From Sepioteuthis lessoniana (lineage: Eukaryota; Mollusca; Cephalopoda; Myopsida; Loliginidae), in the NCBI GenBank assembly GCA_963585895.1, contig OY757915.1, forward strand, positions 88,429,747 through 88,493,746: a stretch of DNA of 64,000 nucleotides, written 5' to 3'. Of this stretch, positions 55,491-64,000 are shown piece after piece. Numbering within the stretch: position 1 is the first letter of the stretch; every line of letters begins with the position of its first letter. The notes below the pieces were generated by a model. The model saw nothing but the letters and a program-made list of their open reading frames with translations, was not told where the DNA came from and made no database searches. Position numbers and translations under genes: made by a program.

Positions 55491-55900
55491 AGCCCAGTTG
55501 ACATGGGGTTGTAGAATATGCCAACTGCATTTCTGCGGAGAGGTAAGACTACCTCAACGAGTGTCCGGGATATTATACTAAACCATCTGATGGTGAGGCT
55601 TCAATCCTGGGAAAGTGGAGTATATCTTCATTGCTATTACTCCCTGGTCCACTCTGACCTTGTGTAGTGTAGTACCTGTTTGGGTACCATCTATGGGTCA
55701 AATAGAACTGTTTAAACATTTGCTATACTTAAAACCATTCAATTGTATGCAAACAAATGAGCTCTGGTTTGTTTAAGAATTGTTACCTACAAACTATTCG
55801 TTTACAAATCCTATACATCTAATATATTTGTATAAACAGGATTTGGCATTAAAAAACCTTCAAAGGATGCTGTAAAACACAACCAACCAACCAACAAGTT
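55490..55900 (+). repeat. Rep1 copy
   Basis: CATGGGGTTGTAGAATATGC, CATTTCTGCGGAGAGGTAAG, ACCATCTATGGGTCAAATAG, short tail, then an end with CCAACCAACCAACAAG. Confidence 0.75.
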
Positions 55901-56479
55901 ATAAATGAGTAGTGGGAAGAAGGAGTAGAAGTAATAGTGTAGTTAATAATATTATACAATATAGGACGCAATAGATTTTTTATGAATCATAATGTGGCTG
56001 TTCCTATAAAAATTTAACAGTTTAATTAGTATATGCAAATTTATTTGATATTCAGTTGTATACAGTACTATACAATCCTACCAATTTTTCATAAAAAGTT
56101 AATATTCTTCTAAACCAAAGATATCAGGATTTTTTAATTTCTAGTGGAACATTATAAAATCAAGAGATATTAGGTATTATTTTTACTCAACTCTACAGTA
56201 TTAAAATTCTGTAATAAAGAAAAAAAAATTTGTGTAGTTTGAATTTATACTTGTGTATAAGTGTGCGGGTGACTGTTTATTTTTTTCATTTTTTGCTGCT
56301 ACATGTTCATATTTTTGGTGGTGCTGAAAATGTCTGTTTTTTATTAAGAAAGGAAAGAATTTGGGCCTTAAAGGTTATATACTATTCCATATTAATCCTG
56401 CTGTTCAACATATTTGACACATTTTTTTAACCTTAAGAAATTCAAACCTTCTGTACTTATTTTAACCTGATTGTCATCA

Positions 56480-56800
56480 TTCCCTGTACCTCTTGTGACC
56501 CTGGTTGGCTCAACCTTACTGGACTTGTTGTGACCCAATTGTCCTCCATCCTCTCTTCCTGGTGTGAACCAATCCTCTGTATTTCCTGTGATCCTGGTTG
56601 CCCCCCCCTCACACACACACACACACACACCTTGCTCACAGTACTTGTTGTGACCCAATTGTCTTCAACTCCCTCTTTCTGGTGTGACCAAATTATTCTT
56701 AACCCCCCTGTATCTGGTGTAACCTATTTTTTTCTCAACCCCCTGTACCTGATGTGAACCAGTTGTCCTCACTCACTGTACATTGTGTGCATGGTTACTT
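56480..56800. repeat. Degenerate ~33-base minisatellite
   Basis: About nine units on the pattern CCCTGTACCTG(G/A)TGTGACC(C/A)A and TTGTCCTCAAC, e.g. at 56500, 56530, 56560, 56650, 56680, 56710, 56740. A (CA)n tract at about 56610-56628 interrupts it. The antisense and sense open frames here come from the array. Confidence 0.75.
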
Positions 56801-57026
56801 CACTCTGTGCCTTATTTTTTTTCATTCAGATTTTCAAATAATATCTCGTACATCTTAGAAAAAATTTTAAGATATTTGAGTGCCAAAAAATATTTTTTTA
56901 TAATAAATATAAAACAAGCCAAAATTTCAAAATATTCTTGGCAATCAATTTGATAACTGTTTATTTTGGGGAATTTGAACATACTCTTTTTGTCAATAGG
57001 TCAGAACTTTATTTTAGGCTATTGAA

Positions 57027-57062
57027 ACCGGACATTGGCCTAGCGGTTAGAGTGTTCGCCAA
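57027..57062 (+). repeat. SINE2 head fragment
   Basis: GGACATTGGCCTAGCGGTTA and GAGTGTTCGCCAA, i.e. only the box A part of SINE2, breaking off into a short TA run. Confidence 0.75.
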
Positions 57063-57185
57063 TATATATATAAAACTTATAATGGTTTATTAAAATTTAA
57101 AAAAAAAAGGTGATTTAGAAGTATCAATAAAAAAATTGTCATATTTTTGCTAAATACTGACAAGAGTTTTTTTTCACACACTCAC

Positions 57186-57382
57186 ACCGGCTCATTGGCC
57201 TAGTGGGTAGAGTGCTTGCCAATAGCCTGGGAGACTGGGTTTCAATCCCAGGTCGGGTCATACCAAAGACTTAAAAAATGGTACTTGATACCTCCTTGTT
57301 TAACACTCAGCATTATAAGGTACATATCAAGGGTAAAGTGGAGCAATCCAGGGGAAGGAGTAGCCTACAGTTGCCAACTTAC
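57186..57382 (+). repeat. SINE2 copy, followed by (TA)n(CA)n
   Basis: TTGGCCTAGTGGGTAGAGTG (box A) and GGTTTCAATCCCAGGTCGGG (box B) start the copy; it ends TTGCCAACTTA at 57381 after an internal deletion. An alternating TA tract (57387-57432) and CA tract (57433-57464) follow. Confidence 0.85.
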
Positions 57383-57466
<84 letters not shown>

Positions 57467-59147
57467 TCATATATTAGTTTTTATATTTCATGCATAGAAT
57501 TTATGTGCAAATCTAACAGTTATTGGACAAAGAAGGTATGAATTTTCATATTTTGATGAATGATACTACTGTCTCATAATCGTTGTTACTTTTGCATATA
57601 AATTTTATATGCTAAATGCAACAGCTGTTCTGGGTCAGTTGTTACATCTATCAACTAAAATTGAAATGGGTAGATTTTTTTGTTTTTCCTTAATATTTTC
57701 TCATATAAAAAAAGTAATTGTAGAATAAGACTTCCTTTCCTGTTACCATTACCCAATGTCTGGATTTGAACACTGTTCTTTTAGTTCACCTTTCGAATTT
57801 TCTTACTCTCCAATCTTTTCATCATACCGTCTCATTTTACCTTTAGTTTATAATAAGAGGCAATTCAGCTATATAAAAAAAATGTCTCTTAAAAGATAAT
57901 CTTAATCTGAAAATGTGATTATTCCTAATGGTTAAAACTCCCTTAGCATCTTCAGTGTCTCCTGGATTTTAAAGAAGAGCGGGAATTTTTAATATAACGG
58001 TAACATACAGATCAATGTAAAAGGTATTTAAAAATTTACTTTATAGTTTTGTGTTAGGTAATACTGAGATACAGAAGAAAAAGATTTGGATGTTTCGATT
58101 AGCAGTTTTCTGATTATCATCAGGTCACTTAGTTTAAATCACATGGCTAGTATAGCAAAAGGTGAACATTGTGAAGTGGTGTTGCAATAAAATAATTATA
58201 ATAATAATAAAAAAAAGTAAGGAAAGGAGGAAATGAAAGTCAGTTTGCCTGCTCTGGTGAACATAGCAGTCTTCTTTATCACATTTTCTGCTAATTTGTT
58301 CCCATGTCTCTCTACAGTACTACACTACTGGTTTGGGGTGAAATGTTGCCAACTAGTTTTGTATTTTCATGTATAATAATAAAAGATTTTCCAGCTAAGA
58401 TAAATTTCAAATTAGAAATTATATACACATTCATTAATCTTTCAAATTTATTGTACCATATATACTTGTGACTTTCTGAGACCTAAATTTTAATGTAATA
58501 TTAGGGGGGGGGTCACACCCTCACACAAGATAGGAATCAATTAGACATAGTGACTCCCAATGGTAAAAGCTAACAGCTGAAAACTATAAGACAATTTCTA
58601 AGTTTCAAAAAGTCATTTCTAATTAGGATATTGTAGTTCGGATTGTGTTAACGAATTAACTTTTATCACCATAGTTTGACGTACTCCGTTTAGCCTAGCC
58701 TATCAGTTTACTTTTTTGCAACTAGATGGCTCACATACTGGTATCTCATCAGCTGTGTTTATATTGCCATAGTGCAGTATTTTTTTTCTTAAAATCAATA
58801 AGAAATTATGGAAAACCAAGAAAATTGAAGATAAAATATATTTTCACAACCATATATGAGCCTTGGCCTAGCCTACCAAAACTGGAACTCACATGATACA
58901 TGGGATATATGAAGAAGTAATCTTTTAGAGATCAAAATTGAGATGCTGCATGACATATGAGATTGGATGATACTCTAGTATATACGATATATGAATATTC
59001 ATAAAATGATCTGCTTGCTGTGTGAAGGTGGTAAATGAGCATTTGAAAAATTAGTAATACCTAGTTCCAACTGTCCCATAGATTTTCACTGCACTACAGA
59101 GTGAATTAACTGAATATGGGGAAATAAGGATGTGCTAAAGTGAGTAT

Positions 59148-59450
59148 ACCCAGGATCGTAGTGGTTATCATAATTAGAAAATGAATTAACGACCAGAGTT
59201 CAAATCCTCATGAGGCTGTTTGCATTTCAGTTTGTGCTAATGCCCATATGAGGGCATAAATCCCTATCTTCTCTCTCTCTCTCTACCTATGGGTAAATGA
59301 TAGGGTAGATTGAGTTCTTTAGCTTTGGCAAGGCACTTAGTCTAAGAGAGGGAAAACTGAATTCAAACCAGCTGTACTCTGCTTGAAAATTGACTTTCTG
59401 TTGCATCCTGCTTGTGGTGGAGGGGCTGAGAATATACATACTAATGATTA
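59148..59450 (+). repeat. SINE3 copy
   Basis: ATCGTAGTGGTTATCATAAT (box A-like), GAGTTCAAATCCTCATGAGG (box B-like) and the body through TGGCAAGGCACTTAGTCTAA to CTTGTGGTGGAGGGGCTGAG. 57480-59148 holds no recognised gene or repeat. Confidence 0.8.
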
Positions 59451-59577
59451 ATTGGTAAGTTGTTAAGATCAGAGAATTGACTCATCATTTGGCAGGTATT
59501 TTAAAAATTTAAAAAAAAGATATATACTATGTTTAGTGTTAGATTACTTTGTCTATCACCTTATTTTTATGAGGGAG

Positions 59578-59990
59578 GGGGAGTCCCTATGGCATAGTGA
59601 TTAACATTGTAGTAAGAGTTTAAAATTCAAGTCATGCAATCATGTTCACTTTTGGTTTTTCACCTCTTCTTTATGTCGAAGAGTTCTCATGGTGCTGTGG
59701 TTAATGTACAGAATTGCAACATTGTAGTTTGAAATCCAGTGATCACTTCACTTTCAGTCTATCACATTATCCTTATAAGAGAAGTAAATGGGGAGGGGGG
59801 GGGTTATATAATGCATCTAAACTTGATGATATGAAGACTTGCTTAAGTTTTGAACATAAAGTATTTACAGTGTTACAGTCCAGTTTAATCAGACATTTCA
59901 TACATTGTTTTCCTCTTTGTCTTTTTTTTTTTTTTTTTTTTTTTTTTTAGCAACAGGTCAAATAAAAAAAACAACCAAACCTTGCAGCTA
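59578..59990 (+). repeat. Two SINE4-like tRNA-derived heads
   Basis: 59580-59650 (GGAGTCCCTATGGCATAGTG, AATTCAAGTC) and 59682-59760 (GAGTTCTCATGGTGCTGTGG, TTTGAAATCCAGTG) each resemble the SINE4 head at 21704. The second runs to a 29-base T-run at 59921-59949 and an end with AACAACCAAACC. Confidence 0.55.
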
Positions 59991-60536
59991 ATATTACATG
60001 GTCAATATTTTGTCTAAGTCAGGACTTCTCAAACTTTTTACTTGATTTGCACCTCTTGTAACCAAATTCAATTTCCATTCAAAACCCCCACCTATAAACT
60101 AATTAAATTACAAAACATAACTAATTTGTCAGTGTTTGATACAATTTACACATAAGAAGCACTAAACTATAAATGCCAACACACTTTAAGTTCTTACATT
60201 ATTCAAAATCAGAATGGATTTAGTTGGCACTGTGATTATATCATAAATATTAGGTTGTAGATTTGTAATGCTGAAAAAGTTTAACATTATCAAACTGATT
60301 GTTTATTCATTTAAATGACCTGTATGTTTTGAATTGGTCAAATGTGAATGACACATCACTAGTGCCCATCACACCTAACTGGGCATTCTGTTAGATATAC
60401 AATATCTAGCATCTAGTCTAATTAATCCTGTGATTTTTGTTCTCTTATAAAGGGGTTTATAAATGCAAACTTGTTAATTCATCTTCTGTGTTCTCTTGTT
60501 GTTTTATTCAACCTAACAAAATTTTATTCTTGCCTA

Positions 60537-61790
60537 ACACATCACTCAATAAGTCCTGAGCCTAACTAATAAAACAACAACTTTTAGGCCAAATTCGACT
60601 TTATTCATCAACATAGTCTCCTCCTAGGGGGATATATTGATTCTAATGCTTCTCTAACAATTCAATGCTTTTTTGTAGAACAATTTGTCTTTGGCCTCAA
60701 AATAAACCTCAGTTTCTGATATCACTTCTTCATTGGAGCCAAATTCTTTCCAAGGAGTATTCTTTTGAGGTCTGCAAATAGCCAGTAGTCGCTGGGGTCC
60801 AGATCTGAAGAATAGGATGGGTGAGGAAGCAATTTAAAGTGCAATTCATGTAGTTTTTGCCATCGTTGTGATTGACTTGTGACATGGTGCATTGTCTTGG
60901 TGAAAGAGCACTTTTTTCTTCATTTGTGGTCATTTTTTGGCGATTTCTTCCTTTAAATGCACAAATAATGCTATATAATATTCGCTATTGATGGTTCTTC
61001 CTTTCTCAAGGTTATCAATGAACAAAAAATACCTTGCGCATCCCGAAATACGAAGGCCAAAACTTTGCTTGCTGATGTTTGCATCTTTGGTCGCTTTGGA
61101 CAGCTTTCACCTACTGCTGTCCACTCAGCTGACTGCCGATTTGACTCCGGAGTGAAGTGGTGGATTCATTTGTCATCCATTGTCACATATTTATGCAAAA
61201 ACTCCTTTTTATCACATCGAAACAGTTTCAATGCTCTGAATTGTAAATGCATTGTTGTTTTTGATCAACTGTGAGCAAACGTGGTACCCACTTTGAACAC
61301 AGCTTTCTCATTGACAAATGTTCATGCTAAATGGTATCTTCAACTCCTCTGCTATTTCAGGCAACTTCAATTTACGATCAACCAAAACAAATTTGTGGAG
61401 TTTTTTTGGTGTTTTCCGGGACAACTGCTGAATTAGAGTGACCTGAGTGTTAAGCATTATTTGTGTCTGTATGATTAACATACCTCCTCTTAACCATTTT
61501 TCCAATGGAGCAGGGTCTGAATGACACTTATCAAGTTATTGCTTTACTTGAAAAGTATTTTTCCCCATCAGAAAGCAATGCTTTATCAACACACGAAATC
61601 CAGATTTTTCCATTGTTTTGAAAATTTGCAACAATAGCTTCACTTAAATAACTGTAATTTGTAAACTAATAATCCGAATGGGCTCAAATTTTGACACGTG
61701 CCATTTGAAGGTTAGTACTTTATAAAAATCACATGGATTTTTTATTAGTGGCACTCTCTATATATCAGGCCCGAGATTTGAGTGATGTGT
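60537..61790 (-). mobile_element. Mariner transposon with both inverted ends
   Basis: 1254 bp flanked by TA on both sides. Ends are inverted: ACACATCACTCAATAAGTCC at 60537 and, read from 61790 backwards, ACACATCACTCAAATCTCGG. On the - strand the remains of a mariner transposase are clear: RKLKLPEIAEELKIP (61370s), a patch equal to FLHRYVTMDETWIH (61180s), HQDNAPCHKS (60880s), LLPHPSYSSDLDPSDYWLFA (60830-60780) and a C-terminal GGDYVDE (60620s). The D,D34D layout marks the mariner branch of Tc1/mariner. Stops and frameshifts make it non-autonomous. Confidence 0.88.
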
Positions 61791-62374
61791 TACAGGTTTA
61801 TTTTGATCACTTCAAGAAACCTTGGTCTAAGTTGTTTTTTTCATTTGTTTATCTTGTGGTTCATCAAAGTACTCAGATACCTTAGAGCCCCTTTTAAAGT
61901 GTACTTATGCACATATATACATATTTAGAAGATTATCTAATGCATTAAAAAAAATTCATTCCATGAATAAAAGTAACGAGATATTCCTAAGATCTTTTCT
62001 AGCCAAGATCGATTGCGTGATATAAAAACTGATTTTTCTTCTGTAATAAATGGATTTATAAATGTGAACTAGAAAAATTCACTCCCCACTTTAAGAAGCA
62101 CTGGTAAAGTTCTAATAGATATAGAATGGCAATAATTTTCACAAATTTTAAAAAAAGAATTAGGTTTTGGAAATAAAAGTATTAAAAAATATGAACCTAT
62201 TTTATCTGTTATTGCCCAAGTAAAGTTTAGATATTGCTAAAAAGTGTAAACAAGTTGGCCACGAGAAAAAAAAAGACTCTTAACATTTTACTTCTGTTGT
62301 CTTTTTAAGAATCATCTTTCTCTCTTGTTGTTCATGGAAATTGTCAAATCTCTGAGGTGCTGCTTATGAGTTAG

Positions 62375-62385
62375 AGGAATTTGAC

Positions 62386-62416
<31 letters not shown>

Positions 62417-62420
62417 CACT
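62375..62420. repeat. A-run
   Basis: A ~27-base A-run at 62391-62416, next to a short SINE-less AT-rich region; 61793-62390 shows no gene. Confidence 0.7.
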
Positions 62421-62529
62421 TACTAAACTCCTAGGTCTCATTTGAAGTAATACTTTGAAGGAAACAGAAATGTGTCTGCTCTATATTTGGTTTGAGTGAA
62501 TATTTAAGCTATGATTGATCTTTCTTGTA

Positions 62530-62551
62530 TACAAGTGTGTGTGTGTGTGTG

Positions 62552-62600
<49 letters not shown>
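62530..62600. repeat. (GT)n(TA)n microsatellite
   Basis: GT repeats from 62535 then about 46 bases of alternating TA to 62600, abutting the fold-back element. Confidence 0.85.
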
Positions 62601-62605
<5 letters not shown>

Positions 62606-62651
62606 AAATAAAGGATTGTAATCCGACAATATGTAGAAAAATTGATCACAA

Positions 62652-62925
62652 GTTAATCCAAGTGGAAGGAGAGATTTATTGAGAAGTCGACACTAGCGTT
62701 TCAGTTCAACTGAACCATCATCAGGACCATGAGGAGTGATATTAGCAATGTTAAGTCAACGATGGACGTTTAAAAATGCAAAATACAAATTTTCCCCGAG
62801 TTTTAAAAATGCATCGTTGACTTAACATCGCTAATATCACCCCTCATGGTCCTGATGATGGTTCAGTAGAACTGAAACGCTATAGTGTCGGCTTCTCAAT
62901 AAATCTCTCCTTCCACTTGGATTAC
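62652..62925. repeat. Long fold-back (palindromic) element
   Basis: Arms of ~115 bases: the left starts TTAATCCAAGTGGAAGGAGA and the right ends TCTCCTTCCACTTGGATTA. Inner parts AACTGAACCATCATCAGGAC / GTCCTGATGATGGTTCAGTA and GTTAAGTCAACGATG / CATCGTTGACTTAAC also pair. The ~40-base spacer is unpaired. It is bordered by TA microsatellites on both sides (62951-62989 on the right). A MITE-type element or two inverted copies of one repeat. Confidence 0.8.
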
Positions 62926-62954
62926 CTTGTTATCTCTCTCTCTCTCTCTCTATT

Positions 62955-62991
<37 letters not shown>

Positions 62992-63344
62992 TAATTGAGA
63001 TTGTTGTAAGAGAAATAGTTAAAAGTATAATAATACAATAAACTTTCTTTAACATAGTCTCAGAGCTGTCAGATTACTGAATACAAGGTTATATACATAA
63101 AATTTAGGTATAGCAAAGCATTGAATTATGTAGTTGATTTGTACTAAAATGTTGTCTACTATTCTAAACCAAATTGTTTTAATATCTTCTTATAATGGAT
63201 TTCAATGTTATTTGTTCCAAGTGAAAAACAAGGATAATTATAAAAATGAAAAATAAGATGTGTAAATAAAAACCATATGTAATGTGTAACAGATATAAGA
63301 ATGATTTAGAAAAGGGGAAAAAAAGGCAAACTACTAACCACACG

Positions 63345-63630
63345 TTAAAACCAGCATAGAGATATGCTTAACATCAAAGGAAATGGAATTAACAACCTAA
63401 ATTCAAATCTTAGACAATGCTGTTTGTATTTTACTTTGCACCTTTGCACTAACGCTCTTGGGAAAAGTGTAAATTTTATTTTCCCCTGGTTGTGGGTTAA
63501 TAGTAGGGCAGACTGTTCTTTAGCCTTGGTTTGGTAACCAGCTTAAGGAAAGGAAAATTGAATTCAATCCAGCTTTACTCTGCTTAAAAATTGACCTTGG
63601 TGGTGGCATTAGGCAAATACAATAATTTAC
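63345..63630 (+). repeat. SINE3 copy
   Basis: Head worn (AGATATGCTTAACATCAAAG, AATTCAAATCTTAGA), body CTGTTTGTATTTTACTTTGC, TGTGGGTTAATAGTAGGGCA and TTAAAAATTGACCTTGG. Confidence 0.7.
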
Positions 63631-63683
63631 TTATATACTAGATGATAGATCTGTTTGGAATCCTCTTATAATAGAGATTGGGC

Positions 63684-63770
63684 ACCTCACTTAGTGTTAT
63701 GGTTAGCAAGCTAGATTAGCAGACCATTGGTAGCGAGTTTGATTCTCACTGAGTGACTTATACTTCTGGC
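63684..63770 (+). repeat. tRNA-like SINE head
   Basis: GGGCACCTCACTTAGTGTTA, GTTAGCAAGC and GAGTTTGATTCTCACTGAG have the spacing of box A and box B. No matching full tRNA fold was found, so it is called a SINE-type head rather than a gene. Confidence 0.45.
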
Positions 63771-64000
63771 CTTGTGCTAGATCTAAGCTAAGCTTGGTAA
63801 ATAACTATTGTAATAGTGATTCCTACTTAGAAAGGATTCTAATTAATATTTCATAGTTATTGCTGTTGTTTTGAGAATTTGACTAATAAAAAAAACAATA
63901 TTGCTGTACTTGTTTCAAATGTACTGCTAAAATACAACCCTGATTATTGTATATTTTTGCCCCTTTTTCTCATAAGAAAATTTACTGTGTTAATGGAACT

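Noticed and set aside
57216-57541. Open frames with runs of YIYIYI and HTHTHT
   Set aside because: SINE2 plus (TA)n(CA)n translated.
63684-63770. tRNA gene
   Set aside because: Promoter-box spacing is right but the cloverleaf stems are not formed; similar heads at 21704 and 59580 belong to SINEs.

Overview
The window looks like one locus from an animal nuclear genome, most likely a coleoid cephalopod (octopus-like). It is AT-rich, with short coding exons separated by kilobase-scale introns. The introns are packed with (TA)n and (CA)n microsatellites, several tRNA-derived SINE families, mariner relics and an RTE-like LINE. The organism is inferred from the style of sequence and repeats; no marker gene settles it.

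One protein-coding gene dominates, on the + strand from before base 1 to the stop at 53730-53732. Fourteen exons (258-53732) with GT/AG borders join without breaking frame: 9405 nt, 3134 residues plus stop. The product is a kinesin-3 family protein of the KIF16B/STARD9 type. The motor domain must lie upstream of the window. Visible in order are the end of the neck region, an FHA domain split over exons at 12635-20978, a Ser-rich linker, a coiled coil (29667-32961), and a huge low-complexity Ser/Asn/Gln/Pro-rich tail, most of it in one 7270-nt exon (36500-43769). Two short helical stretches and three small C-terminal exons follow. No PX or START lipid-binding domain is seen, although these end the vertebrate KIF16B and STARD9 proteins. 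The tail instead carries an SxIP motif created at a splice junction and a cluster of TQT motifs, suggesting contacts with EB proteins and the dynein light chain LC8.

Layout: 1-257 end of an intron; 318-12634 a 12.3-kb intron with a possible 102-nt in-frame cassette exon at 4991-5092; 12635-34480 short exons among repeat-rich introns; 36500-43769 the giant repeat-free exon; 43770-49943 an intron holding an antisense RTE-like LINE and a probable solo LTR; 49944-53732 the last exons; 53733 to about 54240 the 3' UTR; 54240-64000 intergenic DNA with SINEs, a TIR-bounded mariner (60537-61790) and a fold-back element. No other host gene, rRNA, functional tRNA or CRISPR array was found. The other open frames are short, repeat-derived or antisense shadows.
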